Part shown: positions 27,016-42,488 of the stretch, one piece after another
Layout: every line of letters starts with the position of its first letter
Position numbering within the stretch: the first letter of the stretch is position 1
Source of the DNA: Chiridota heheva
Lineage: Eukaryota > Echinodermata > Holothuroidea > Apodida > Chiridotidae
Assembly (NCBI GenBank): GCA_020152595.1
Contig: JAIGNY010001629.1
Span: forward strand, 872,501 to 936,500
Length of the DNA stretch: 64,000 nucleotides
Direction of reading: 5' to 3'
Notes under the pieces: generated by a model
Seen by the model: only the letters and a program-made list of their open reading frames with translations
What the model was told of the DNA's origin: nothing
The model's database searches: none
Program-made: the position numbers and the translations under genes

Positions 27016-30000
27016 AACTTAATGGGAACATTTTGCTACATGGAAGCCGCCATTTTGTGATATTTCCCATGATCCTTTGCTATCCTAACGTTAAAGCTTG
27101 ATGCAACGTTACATTTTTCAAATTTGAAATACGTCTGGGAAAAATATCTTTGCTAAAGAAAACTTCAAACTTATGAAAATACCTTCATTACTGTCATGGC
27201 TACAACTTTTCCACTCCCATTTGATATGTTCATCACGCCGTTTTCGAAATATTAGATAAAATAGACAATAGAGCTAGTCTTTTAAGCGCGAAACGGCCAT
27301 TTTGAAAATTAAAATGTTTTTTAACACAATGATTTTTAACACTTCAAGTACATAAATTAGAAACTATGAAATTTATTGCAACATCTGAACAATATGGTTG
27401 CATAACTTCAATATTCTCGTGTGTTATAAATGATCCTATTAATAGGCATGCTTCCGGACTGTCCAGTGTGATGATCAATGTATCTGTGGACATGTTTGAC
27501 GTTTTCTTCAATCAAGCTCAATTAACCTTTCTGGGTTTAATGATTGACAGCTTGTTTGAATCAATCATTGCACGAATTTGCCTAGCAACAAAATATGCGT
27601 AACTAAGTGGGGCAAACATCCTACGCAGTACTGGTACAGTACAGCTAGCTAACAGCGCGCGCCCATGTAGTCAATGCAACTTACTGTACAAAACAAATGG
27701 CAAAATGGTGAACAAAAATTGCGCTACGGGCTTTGTAAATCTGACTGCTGTTACCCAGAACAGTTAGCAAACTGAATTTTGTTTACCCATTTTGCTCAAA
27801 ATCTCTAAAGATCCGGAGAAGCCATAAATGAATCAAAGCTTGCGGCAGGGCTCGCAAACATTTAAATGTCAACACATTGGTAATGAACGACTGCGGATTT
27901 GAGGTTTGTTTACCCCATATAGTTACCGCGTTGCTACGGTGGGCGTAGCCTATTTGGAAACCTGAAAAGGTTAATTCGTTGCTACATGTCCATATTTTTT
28001 TTAAAGGTATATGGACCTTTTTAAACCGAGTTTAGCTGAACGTGAGTTCTTCAGTACTACGACCAATCAAATGCTGGGGGAACTTTTCCTTTGTTTCCCA
28101 ACCAATCAGGGGCAGGTTTGAGAAAAAAGTGTAAGCAGCAATACGCGCGCATATTTCCTTCATGTATAATGCACGTATGATACGTGCGCTTGAAAACATT
28201 TTTTCATACGCCTAGTCCCATACCGTGCGTGAATTGTGCAGATGGCCAAGATTCCTTCAATATTTTATTTAGGGGATAAATGCGAGGGTGGCCGGTGTGA
28301 TAGTAAATTTTTCCCCCCGTAAATTTGGGCCCCGGTCCTTATTTCCTGAGAAATGTCTAGTTTGATCCTCTCCGGACTGATTTACTAGGTAATTTACTGG
28401 TGTGTATGTACGGTTCCTTCAATTAATTTTGTGTACTGAAGTGATAAGCTAAAAAGTGATAAGAAGTGATAAGCTAATACACTTAAGAAAGAAAAAAAAA
28501 ACGTGCTTTACGCAAAACGGCAGTGAGGTTTAGTGTGAAGGGAAAAGAAGGACTTTTTGTTGCAAAAGGGGACAAGTTGTTGTCTCCAAATTTTATACGA
28601 AAGAAGGGCCGGGCCCAAATTTCCTAACGGATTCTTTTTATTTAATTGTCTAAGGGGAAGGGGGGGGGGGGGGAATTTCCTAGGAAACATTTGCCGGGGG
28701 CCAAAATTTACTGGGAGGCAAAACTTACTTTATACCAGTCTCAAATGCCATTTGATACCAAGCTGCCAAGGTTGACGTCATTGCAGGCTTTTACCGGACC
28801 AAGGCGATAGCCGAGGTCCGCTGGCCCTACGATGACGTCATCCGCGGTCTCAAATGCCACTTAAGACCGGCCACACTCGCTTTTATTACCATTCATAAAT
28901 ATATGATTTTTTAGATGAAAATATATCTAAAAAAAGGCAATTTATGTTGATCACTATTCATATTCTCCTAACACTCATTGTGACGTCATTGGGTTAAATG
29001 TTTCTTCATTTTTTGTTGCGACAACCAACCAGCCAATTGACCATTCGAAGAGCTAACCGTACAGATTAAAGTTACTCGCCAAACTTAATGAAACAAAACA
29101 CATGTTTGTTCTCAAACATCTTTTTCATATTACTTTCGTACGACCGCAAGAAGCTGTTCGTTGTTTTCGAACAATGATACAAAAAATACATTAAAATTTG
29201 CAGGTCATATATTATCGAGTTTTGACAGAGAATTAAAACTGAATCGCGAAACCGGCTAGCACACTGAACATTTAGAGCAAAGTTGAAAAACAAGGTGAAA
29301 CAAGGTCTTGGAAAAGTATAAACAGCTACAAGTGAAGTAGGGGTCAAGATAAGACTCGAATAATAAACGTAGGTTTATTTTTAGGCCTTTTTTAGAAGAA
29401 AGTTTGCGAACGTCGAATTTACGTTTAGGGCTAACGTTGGTTGGCTTCTCATTTGTTTTGTGACCAAAATAGGCTAGGCTAACATTCTGTTACGTCTACA
29501 TGTACACAGACAAACGGCGGACTACAGTGTCAGACTATTAAAATACAATGCATAGTGATTAGTGTACTGTTAATTACATATCTACAATTTGAGGTATTTT
29601 TTATAACAGTGTCAGAAAACTTTGCGGCATTTATTCACTTGGGGGCCAAATATCGACTTTGCCAGGCTTTCAATTTCTGTTCTGATCAGGAAGTTTGGTG
29701 GGAAGTAATCCTCATTTTAATTTTTCTAAATTGATTAAGAACAGTTGCTATGAGAGATTGTTCTCGAATTAAAGCCAGAGCTGTTGATTGAGACTCATGA
29801 GAGTCATGATTGTTGTGGCTAGAATTTTGTGTTTGGTTCATTTTTCTTATACATTTTCTTATATTTCTTTGCATATCCTTGTATATACTTTTCATTATTT
29901 TGCCAATGTAGGCCAATATTTTTCCAAGGGGCACATACATGCACTGTCATACAGGTCAGTCTGATCTCTAACGTATTCCAGACCATCGATTAGCGAAAGA

Positions 30001-30387
30001 AGAGTAATTACAAAGCTAAAATTGTGCCATTTGGGACCTAGGATGATGTACATTTATTATGCTTAATAAGGGTGTTAATATATGGAAAGTGTTGATCATC
30101 ATCATTCTCTTACCGTACATCTTGGTGGTCTCGAATGTATTCAAGACCACCTATTAGCCAATCAGAAAGCTAGAAACTTAATTTACTATTTATGAATGGT
30201 CAACAATATTCCTCTAGTATACGATTATGGACACGTGAATCTCGGCCATGCGACATTATTTAAATTAGTTATCCGGAAATTGCCGATTCAGATTGAAAAG
30301 GTCTATGGACATGCATGTCAGGTAAATTATTTTTTTATAGATAAAACATAATTTTATTCTGAGTAGATCCTTCTTTTTACTGGTCAT
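27016..30387. other. intronic, dispersed repeat fragments only
   Basis: Holds a 'catggaagccgccatttt' fragment (27038-27055) shared with 50694-50711. There is a G-run at 28657-28672 and two copies of 'gtctcaaatgccatttgata'-like words (28738 and 28838). A direct repeat 'cgtattccagaccatcgatt' resembles 'gtattcaagaccacctatta' (about 29970 and 30139). No exon is supported; the open frames are short and featureless. Confidence 0.4.
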
Positions 30388-30535
30388 AATGGCACTTATG
30401 AATATCACTTATGAATATCACTTATGATTATCACTTCTGAATTTCACTTATGAATAGCACTTATGAATAACACTTATGAATAGCATTTATGAATAGCACT
30501 TATGAATAGCACTTATGAATAACACTTATTTGTCA
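30388..30535 (+). repeat. 15-bp tandem repeat 'cacttatgaatagca'
   Basis: About ten copies of 'cacttatgaata(g/t)ca' with few changes. Confidence 0.9.
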
Positions 30536-31612
30536 GTTTGCTAAGTTATGACAAATCAAAGTTTGTTAAAATTTCAGCATGTGCAAAAGTGATGACGTAT
30601 AAAAACAATAATAGAATAAAGCAAACATGTGAAATTTTCTAGTAGTCACATTCTTATGCGCGGCCGTTTGGGCAAAAATGAAAAGAAAAGAAAACAAAAA
30701 AGAGTAAAAAACATAAGTATAAGAATGAAATAAACAAAAAAAGAAACCAATAAAAAATGTATGTTATAAGAAAAATATAAATTGAATATGAAATAAATGA
30801 AAAGAATTCAATACAAAAAATTAAGAAAAATATTAATAAGAAACATAAATTAAAAATGAAATGATTGAAAAAGAAACCAATAAAAAAAACCGAATGTTAG
30901 AAGAAAAATATAAATTGAATATGAAATAAATGAAAAGAATTCAATACAAAAGAATTAACGAAAAATTGTTAATAAAAACATAAACTAAAAATGAAATGAT
31001 TGAAAAGAAACCAATACAAAAAAGGATGTTATACAAAAATTTAAATTGAATATGCAATAAATAAAATAAAAAATAAAAAAAGATAATAAGAAAAATATAA
31101 ACTAAAAATGAAACAAAAGAACAAAATTGTATATAGTATTAAGAAAACGACAAATTAGATATGAAATAAAAAAAGGAAAAAAACGAAATCCAAGTAATAT
31201 ACAAACAGAAAATATATCTCCAAATTTAACAACTTATATATAAACATTAATATATCTAATAATAAAAATGCTTCTATAAGCATTTTATCTTTAAATTTGC
31301 CTTTAAATCTTTATCTTTAAATCAATATATCTTTAAATCAATGTAACTTTAAATCAATTTATCCTTAAACAGAAATGTAAGTATAGTGTCAGCCTTTTAT
31401 ATATACAAACAGAATTATAAATACAAAAAATATATAAGTACAAAAAAATATATACGTACAAAAAAAATAATAATATGCGCAGCACTTTGCGCACCACAAT
31501 GCAATGTAAAATGTGTTACGTACACTTGCAATCTGTTACTGATTATACTTGGCAGCAGTTTCACTGCGCACCACAGATATTATATATATATGCATATCGG
31601 TTTCGTTAACGT

Positions 31613-31807
31613 TTCGCTAATGCAACACACAACTGCTTATCAAAGGCCGTGGACATTGACTTGGTTGTCGATGTTATGTCTGCCCGTACGTCGTACCTGT
31701 GTTCTCGTCCGGGTCGTATTAAGCGTTTCGTGATAGCATTGTTACTATCATAACCGATACGCAGGCGACGACCCCGTCATTGTAATTGTGTGTGTACTCG
31801 TCGTCGT
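31613..31807 (+). mobile_element. SINE body, headless copy 2
   Basis: This 195-bp copy begins 'ttcgctaatgcaacacacaa', aligning with the 'ccgccagtgcaccacaa' start of copy 1, and ends in a (TCG)n tail. Exact 9-bp flanks 'cgttaacgt' lie at 31604-31612 and 31808-31816. It sits inside the foldback element. Confidence 0.85.
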
Positions 31808-32875
31808 CGTTAACGTACGACTCGAACACTTACATCAAGCCGCGCCTGCAGCCAGTAAGGTACGGTAGGCACAGCTGTCTGAGCCACGGTATCGAAGAGT
31901 AATGGTACTGTTAGCCGGGGCACTCCCTTCTATTGCTTCCGTCAACAGTTATGTTGCCCTTCTTATTAGGTCCTACAGCCTCTACAAATATCGGGTTGGA
32001 ATTGTTTCCGTATCCTTTTTTTCCACATGAGGTTCTTAAATACCCAGACCAAGCGTGTCAGACTCAATAGGGACATACTTTTTGTCAAATACGGCCACAG
32101 CAGTGATCGTGGTGTCATTTAAAAGAACTTGAATAGTTATTTCAGAAAATATAACTTTTTGATGGAAGTTGTGTTGAAGAATTTGGCAAAAAATGGGAAT
32201 GAAAAAGAGAGAATTAAAAAAAAATGCACAAAATTGAAGATAAAAACTTGTTTTCTTCAAAAGCTATCTTGCCGTACTTCTAGACCTAGCTTTTGCCTAA
32301 AAAGCCGTGAACAACTGTCAAAGACATTAAAGTATCCAATTCCGGTCGAATTTTGACTGCCCCTACCATCAATATCTTTTTTGGCAAAAATTGTGCCAAA
32401 TTTGATGGTTTTTAGCCTTTTTAAGACCAAAATGTTGAAAAAACTGTAAGTTCAGATCGCAATACACCTACCGTACGCGAACTGTATCGTAAGAGAGGTC
32501 AAGCCATGACCAATTGATATCAGAAAAAGCAAGTACCCCCTCTCTAATCACTTTTCATTTAAAGAGGGAGGCTCGTCTCATTGAAATACGGTAAAAATAA
32601 GGGATGTGATATTTTGACGTCACTTCCGGTTGTGGACGCAAGATCCGATCCACTGTCTGTTTGTACCACAGTACAGCCAGACACTAGCATGTACGTTGTG
32701 TGTGCAGAGTTACATACACAGCGCATTACCTTACTGTGACGAGAAACTAGGGGTTTTTTTCAATGCGTTTTTGTCAGAAAGCGAAAGTGAAATATTAGTA
32801 TTATAATTCTACAATAATACTCACCAAATAAAAATTACTGAGAAAAAAGAAGATGAAAGCAAAAGTCGCAATAAA

Positions 32876-32966
32876 CGATTCTACCGGGGCTCGAACTCAC
32901 GACTTGATTTAAAAAAAACTATTGCGTCCGATCGCCGTAACCAACTGGGCTAACTCGTGTAATGAC
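32876..32966 (-). repeat. tRNA-like sequence, probably SINE-derived
   Basis: On the minus strand it has an A-box-like 'tagcccagttggttac' and a B-box-like 'gagttcgagccccggt' about 45 nt apart. The anticodon and T stems do not pair well and the anticodon region is T-rich, so it is not a functional tRNA gene. Confidence 0.5.
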
Positions 32967-33127
32967 CTTCAAAGCGTTTTAAATAAATATAAACCTTGCA
33001 ATACGAGACAACGAATCGCGCAGCAAAATTTCAACCAATCACAAAATTTAGAAGGAATTCTAACTATTGTGCACATATGACGATTTCGCCTCTTTGAAAT
33101 ATTTTCAAACATTCTTATTTCTACTTA

Positions 33128-33208
33128 GACACTTTGGTCCAGTGGCAAATCTCAGCGTACCAGCCAGCACGCGATGGCCCAAGTTCGATCCCCGCATTGG
33201 ACCACGTG
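33128..33208 (+). repeat. tRNA-like sequence with paired ends
   Basis: Reads 'tggtccagtggc' (A-box-like) and 'aagttcgatcccc' (B-box-like), and its ends pair as TGGTCCA with TGGACCA. The T stem is not intact. Probably a decayed tRNA-derived SINE head. Confidence 0.4.
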
Positions 33209-33586
33209 GCTTTCCTTTTTCCGCTAGAAATTGCAGCAGTGATTATTTTTTTGTTTATTTTTATTGTTTTTGCATGTTTTGCTTTGAGAACAAAATTAGA
33301 CTGGTATCAATGGAAAGGAAATCTCACAAACAATCTAAATTTGTAAAAAATCCTCATTTTTCATTATTCACAAGAAAAATACAAGCTCAAAAAAACTGGC
33401 CTATTTTGGCATAAAATGTGCAAATTTGTATATTTTTGTCGATAATTTCTTTAATTTGACTTTTTCATTGAAAAGTTCATTGTCTTAACATTCATAGAAA
33501 CTAAACTTGTAGTGGTAGAAAACGAAAGGAAAGTTGTGAAAATTAATTTTGAAAACAAAATTCCGATAATTTTGTTTTCTTCACGT

Positions 33587-33779
33587 GAGAGAGAGAGTTG
33601 AACACACAATTACAATGACGGGGTCGTCGCCTGCGTATTCGGTTATGACAGTACAAATGCTATCACGAAACGCTTAATACGACCCGGACGAGAACACAGG
33701 TACGACGTACGGACAGACATAACATCGACAACCAAGTCAATGTCCACGGCCTTTGATAACCAGTTATGGTGCACTGGCG
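33587..33779 (-). mobile_element. SINE body, headless copy 3
   Basis: This 193-bp copy in reverse orientation is flanked by an exact 12-bp target duplication 'ttttcttcacgt' (33575-33586 and 33780-33791). On its own strand it starts 'cgccagtgcaccataactgg' and ends with a (CT)n tail. Confidence 0.92.
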
Positions 33780-35267
33780 TTTTCTTCACGTTTTGAACCC
33801 TGGGTCTTTATAAGGATTTAAGTTGGCTTCACGCTGAGCATAGCATTACATTGCACAAACATAACGCATTCGAGCGCTAGTGTCAGCTCATACTCACCAC
33901 GCCTGGGCGCAAATCCTGGTGAAGTGCATTGTGGTGCGCAAAGTGCTGCGCATATTTCTCTTTTTACATATTGGTTGTTTTTTTTCTCCTTAAAATTGGT
34001 TTTTTTATTCATATATATTTGTTTGTACTTATAAATTTTTGTTTCTATGATAAACAGATAAAAGGCTGTCTGCACTTATACTTCTGTTTAAAGATTTATC
34101 ACTGTTTTATAGATATAGTAATGTTTATATATTTAGAGGAAAAAAACTATTTGGGAGATATATTATCTGTTTGTATAGTATTTGTTATATTCTTTCTTAT
34201 TGTAGTAAAACATTGTGTGTTATAAGATCTTATCGATTTTTAATTGTAGTTGTGTTTCTTTTCTATTTATTATTTTTGTTGCTTTCTCTTCATTGTTCTC
34301 TAAAATTCCATATGATATATTTCGTATTATTTATTTTCTATTGTATTGTTTTCTTTTTATTCATTTCATATTCAATTTATATTTTCCTTAATTAGATACT
34401 TTTCTTTTTTTATTGCTTTCTTTTTATATATTTCATTTTGAATTTATACGTTTCTGTTTATTTAGTTTTCTTTTTAATTTACTTTGTATTGAATTCTTTT
34501 TATCTATTTTCTATTTAAAGGTTTTTATATTTTTTATTAAATGCTTTTCTTTTTTTATTGGTTTCTTTTTTTTTCCATTTTTAATTCATGTTTCTAGTAT
34601 TTCACTTTTTAATTTTATTTTTGCCCAAACGGCCACATTTATTTTCTTTTGTATTGTTTTTTTTTTATTTATTTCATAATCAATTTATATTTTCCTTAAT
34701 TAGATAATTTTCTTTTTATTGCTTTCTTTTTATTTATTTCATTTTTAATTTATACGTTTCGGCTTATTTAGTTTTCTTTTTAATTCACTTTGTATTGAAT
34801 TCTTTTATTTATTTTCTATTTTAAGGTTTTTTTGTATATTTTTTTTAGATGCTTTTCTTTTTATTGGTTTCGGTTTTTTTTTCCATTTTTAATTTATGTT
34901 TCTTAGTATTTTTCTTTCTTTTTACTTTTTTCCAAACGGCCGCATTTATTTTCTTTTGTATTGTTTTCTTTTTATTTATTTCATAATCAATTTATATTTT
35001 CCTTAATTAGATACTTTTCTTTTTTTGCTTTCTTTTTATCTATTTCATTTTTAATTTATACGTTTCTGCTTATTTATTTTTCTTTTCAATTAACTTTGTA
35101 TTGAATTCTTTTTATTTATTTTCTATTTAAAGGTTTTTATTTTATTTATTAGATACTTTTCTCTTTTATTGGTTTCTTTTTTTTTTTTCTTTCCATTTTT
35201 ATAATGCATGTTTCTTAGTATTGTTTTATCTTTTTAATTTTTGCCCAAACGGCCGCCCATACATTCT

Positions 35268-36115
35268 GAGGTCACAAAATAGTGTGCAATTTATGTTAAT
35301 TAGGTACCTAAGTTTTAAAAAGCTGCATGATGGTCAATTTTTAATCGATTTTGTTGTGACTTTTTGCTGTTTTTATGTTTCTTTTTAATTTTATATTTCA
35401 AAGCATGTAAGGTCATGCTTTTGCTATACACGGTCATAATCTTTAACACGAGGAGTGACCTTTAACCTATCACATTTGAAAATCAAATTAGCGCCACGAA
35501 TCGTTTTCGGATAGGCTGACGACGATTCAATTGGTAACATTTAACTGAAGATGCAGGCGGCGCCAGTCATCGCAAACTGGGGTATATGGGGGATCTACAC
35601 CTAACTCTCGACATTCACTCCTCGGATTTGGAAGAATTGGATAATCGATCATTGGATCTTGGCGACGAATGAGGGACGAGTCCCTTTGTTTTCCCTGTGG
35701 ATGGAGTCGCTATTGGGGACCTTCACCTATACCCCTATCCCATTTTCTCCTCGGTCTTGGTACTCGGTCTATTTTCTCCTCGGTCTTGGACCAGGGTCGT
35801 AGATCTATGTCTGTGCTGTGGGGGGGGGAGGACTTTCTGGAAGGCCAAGGAAGTGAAAATGTTGGATTTTTTCCCGGCCTTCGCCAATGACACTTTTTTC
35901 ACCTCTTTGGCCGCTTGGCCGGGTTTCTAAAGAGATTTCCACCCATAAGCGTTTAGGAGCCGTTTGAATTTTGGGCGGTCTTGATTTTTCCCGAATAAGT
36001 GGAGTATCCCTCTTCCCCCAAATAGAAAATAAAAAAAATTAAAACTAAAAGAAGTTGTGTTTACGATTGTTCTGGCAATTAACAGATTATTATAAAACAT
36101 TTTCATATCATTTTC
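35268..36115. other. intronic, no exon seen
   Basis: A GC-richer patch at 35560-35940 includes the duplicated word 'ttttctcctcggtcttgg' (35746 and 35772) and a G-run at 35819. It shares weak similarity with 37440-37640 ('ttggaaaatcgatc'), on the other side of the TA array. Confidence 0.4.
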
Positions 36116-36119
36116 TTTT

Positions 36120-36640
36120 GTAGGTAAAAATTCACGAAGATATTTTACGAAGTTTGAAAGAAATTTAATGAAAATAACTAGAAACTTCTCAATAATTGCA
36201 GAAAATTTCCCCAAATGAAGATAATTGTACGAAAATTGAAGTAAATTTTCCAAAAATGAAAAAAATTACTTAAGAATTGAACCAAATTTCACGAAAATTC
36301 TCGAAAATTGAATACATTTTCCCGAAAATACGAAAGAAAATTGTACAAAAATTGAAGCAATTTTCACAGAAATGAAGGAAATTGCGGCAAAATTTTACGA
36401 AAATGAAGCTAATTGTACACAAATTGAAGTAAATGTTCCAAAAATAAAAGAAATTGTATCAGAATTGAGCCACATTTCAACTAACGACAACAAATTGAAA
36501 GACAACTTCTCGAAAATTGAAGAAATTGTCCCAAAATATAGAAGCCTAAATTCTGAAATTGCACGAAAATAAAGAAATTGCGGCAAAATTGAAGAATTTT
36601 ACGAAAATTGAAGATTTCCGTAAATTGAAGACTTCCAAAA
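36120..36640 (-). repeat. ~21-bp minisatellite, reverse orientation of 4330-4905
   Basis: About 24 units like 'gaaaattgaagaaattgtcc'. It directly abuts the long (TA)n array. Confidence 0.85.
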
Positions 36641-36665
36641 AAAGAGGCCATATAGGGGCCTGCTG

Positions 36666-39725
<3,060 letters not shown>

Positions 39726-39854
39726 AGCTGCTTGATAAACTGACGAATGGCGCCGACCCAAATGCTTATCTGAGTTGATTTTAACATTATAATTTAATTT
39801 AATTTAATTTACATCAATTTAATTTTTGTATCTTCATCTTTTACACGTTTTAAG

Positions 39855-41590
39855 CAGTGCCGTCGGAAGGTATTTGATATTGGGAGGGGGAAGGGTGCGA
39901 ATTAACATTTGCTGAAAGTTTATAGCGCCTTACCGCTATCCGAGTGCAAAGCGCGAGATTTCCGGCGTGGGGTCCGGGGCCTGCATAAAGGCCCCTGGTA
40001 GGATCCAGGGGGTGAAGCTCCGGAAGCTTGTACATTTTAACCCTTTTATGGGCCTAAAATGATCTCACTTAATCCCATTTGGATAGGTAGAGTGAAACAG
40101 GCAAACAGAGCTTTTTTAACAGTTCAATAGATTCTCCTCTTATGGAGAAATATATTTTTCCCCGAAGAGGGAAAAATCTCAGACGGCCATTTTGAAGATT
40201 ACCCATGATGCCTCTATAACGAAACAGCGTAACGCTATGGCACAAAACTTGTATGGGTTCTAGAAATTCTATAACCAAGTAGGTAAATTTAATTTTTGCA
40301 TTTTCAAAATCTATACACCATCCTGTACCAAACAAGAGAATGTCCATTGTACAAAAAGGTATGCACACAAGGCCTGGTCACTTCGCACATACAATGACCG
40401 CATATAAGCTAATTAAAACCATAGGTCAAAGCACTTGTTAATGGAAATCCGGAAGTTACAAAATTTACATAGGTTGTTCCTTCTTCGGGGGGAAAAATAT
40501 TTTTCTTCTGAAAAGGGAATTTACCGAACTGTTTAAAGGAATTTTGACTGGTGGGCCAATTGATAGGTTAGTTGAGAGGAGGGGCAGAGGCGTACGTATA
40601 AAGCAAGAGGGGGGGGGGGGGGAGGCAGTTTCTTCCCCCGGAGAGGATTTGATAGGTAAAACTGGAAATTTTAGTAAAATTTGGCAACATTTCCCAGACG
40701 TTGAAGAAAATTTCCCGAAAATAGAAGAAAACATTCCGAAATTTGGCAAATGTTCCTGATAATTAGAGAAAATTTCCCAAAATGGAAGAAATTGTTCCGA
40801 AATTTAAAGAAAATTGCCCGGAAATGAAAAAACTTCCTAAAAAGTTAAGAAAATTTTACGAAAATCGAAGGATAGTTTTCGAAAATTAGACGAAAATGTT
40901 CTAAAAATCGAAGAAAATTACATGAAAACTTGGTGAAAAGTACCTAAAAGTTGGCCAAAACATTGCCGAAAATGAGCAAATTTTCTCGTTAATTACAGGA
41001 AATTTCTTAAAAGGGAAGAAAATGTTCCGAAAATCAAAGAAATTTACCCAGAAATGAAGAAAAGGCCCTGCAAAGGGAAAGAAATTCCCAAAAATTGAAG
41101 GGTATTTTCCCGAAAATTGGAGATTTTCTGATTAGAAATTTTCCAATTAGAAACAACTTGAACGTTTTTAGAAACTTAAGCTATAGGGAACGTGTATTAT
41201 GATGCAGTACTGGGTACGTATACATCAAGCAGCCGAGTAAAGAGTACAGCTTACTCTCTTCTACTTCCATGAGCTTACTTACCAGCTTATCATTAACAAT
41301 AGGATGATAAGGATTAAGCCTTGGCAGTGGCTTTCCCAGCTAGTACCCAATATGTATAATTGATAGCATGATACAAGAATAAAGGTCAGTATAGTATAGA
41401 GCATACATGTATGGTGTGAAACTTGTTTTTCTTGAGTTGTCTCTACAAATTTAGCAGTGCAACTTTATTTTCACTTGTAACTGAGAATTTTTCGGGCTTT
41501 TGCAATGACGGCATCAATTTTCACCACAGGTCTGCAAATTATTGGGGGGCTGAAAATTCCCCCTCCCAGCCCCTGCTTTCGACGGCACTG
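39855..41590. mobile_element. 1.7-kb non-autonomous TIR element, nested
   Basis: Ends are inverted: 'cagtgccgtcggaagg' at 39855-39870 and 'ctttcgacggcactg' at 41576-41590, with further subterminal similarity ('ttgggagggggaa'). The flanking duplication is 'ttaag' (39850-39854 and 41591-41595), or TTAA if the element is counted one base longer. TTAA duplication would suit piggyBac or Kolobok, and the CAGTG end is also seen in hAT elements, so the superfamily is open. It contains a 21-bp minisatellite and poly(G) but no transposase. Confidence 0.72.
40660..41130 (-). repeat. ~21-bp minisatellite inside the nested element
   Basis: Units like 'gaagaaaatttcccgaaaat' repeat about 22 times, the same family as 4330-4905 and 36120-36640. 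Confidence 0.8.
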
Positions 41591-41999
41591 TTAAGCCATT
41601 TTGGTGCGTCAAAAACAAAAATATATACAAAAATCATATTGTTATTACTTTAATTATGTTAAACTTCTGTCTGTCTGTGTTTCATATAAAGCCATTATTG
41701 TGCATTAAAGACAGGAAATCTACAAAACTTCATGCAGGGCTTCGCCCCAAGACCCCAGGTTTTGCCCGAATTTTCTCAATTTGCAGGGGAAATTAATTTC
41801 TGCCTGTTCAGAATGGTAACCGAAATGCTAATTTAAGTTGATTTTGACGTTATATTATAAAATTATCATCTTTTCATCAATTCAATTTTGGAACTTCTGT
41901 GTTAATTTAAAGCCATTTTGGGGCATCAAAAACAAGAATTTTTCAGAGCTTACGGGAATCACACCCTGGACCCCTATCAGGGATTCGTCCCTGAACCTC

Positions 42000-42425
42000 A
42001 CCCGGGGCCCTTTATCGGGCTCCTGGACCCTTTAGCGGACCCCTGGACCATCTAGCGGGCCCCTGGACCCTTTAGCGGGCCCTGGACCCTTTAGCTGGAC
42101 CCTTTATTAGGCCCGTGGACCCTTTATCGGGCCCCTGGACCCTTTATCGAGCCTCTGGATCCTCTAGGGAGCCCTTGGACCCTTTATCGGCCCCTAGACC
42201 CTTTATCGGGGACCTGGATCCCTATTGCGGGCTCCTGGACCCTTTAGCGGGCCCTGGATTATTCATCGGGCCCCTAAACCCTTTAGCTGGCCCCTGGACA
42301 CTTAAGCGGGCCCTTGGACCCTTCAGCGGGTCCCTGGACTCTTTAGTGTGCTCCTGGACCCTTTAGCGCGCCCCTGGACCCTTTAGCGGATCCCTGGACC
42401 CTTTAGCGGATCCCTGGACCCCACA
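42000..42425 (+). repeat. ~22-25 bp minisatellite 'ccctggaccctttagcgggc'
   Basis: About 18 copies alternating 'tttagcgggcccctggaccc' and 'tttatcgggcccctggaccc'. It starts directly at the 'caccctggacccctatcagg' stretch of the dispersed repeat, which looks like the seed unit. Confidence 0.9.
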
Positions 42426-42488
42426 CCGTTACGCGCACACTTTACGTGCGCATTGCGTGGCACATTTGTATTGCTCCCTATTTTCCTC

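Larger units (their letters stand above)
30655..35261. mobile_element. 4.6-kb foldback-like element with long tandem-repeat TIRs
   Basis: The outer ends are inverted: 'tatgcgcggccgtttgggca' at 30655 and its near reverse complement ending at 35261. An exact 6-bp direct repeat 'cattct' flanks them (30649-30654 and 35262-35267). The left arm (about 30655-31530) is A-rich and the right arm (about 33905-35261) T-rich. Both are made of the same 100-bp-scale units with 'gaaaccaataaaaaa' and 'gaattcaatacaaa' words, and both end inward at 'atgcgcagcactttgcgcac' with 'cacaatgca' beside it. The right arm carries three 'gcccaaacggcc' blocks about 310 bp apart, the left only one. No transposase is present, so it must be moved in trans. 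The interior contains two SINEs and two tRNA-like segments. Confidence 0.82.
39730..42000 (+). repeat. dispersed repeat copy split by a nested element
   Basis: The left part (39730-39854: 'acccaaatgcttatctgagt', 'gattttaacattataattta') and the right part (41591-42000: 'ttaagccattttggtgcgtc' onward) rejoin into the same consensus as 58200-58400. They are separated by the TIR element at 39855-41590. A second unit of the family follows at 41680-42000. Confidence 0.75.

Noticed and set aside
31386..31733. 115-codon frame containing the SINE body
   Set aside because: It runs from A-rich repeat into the SINE. The same body is open by chance in other copies.
32876..33208. Functional tRNA genes
   Set aside because: A- and B-box-like words are present, but the anticodon and T stems do not fold properly. 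Better explained as SINE remains.
36372..36572. Heptad-like, coiled-coil-looking peptide
   Set aside because: The 21-bp minisatellite unit imposes a seven-residue period. The same appears in other arrays of the family.
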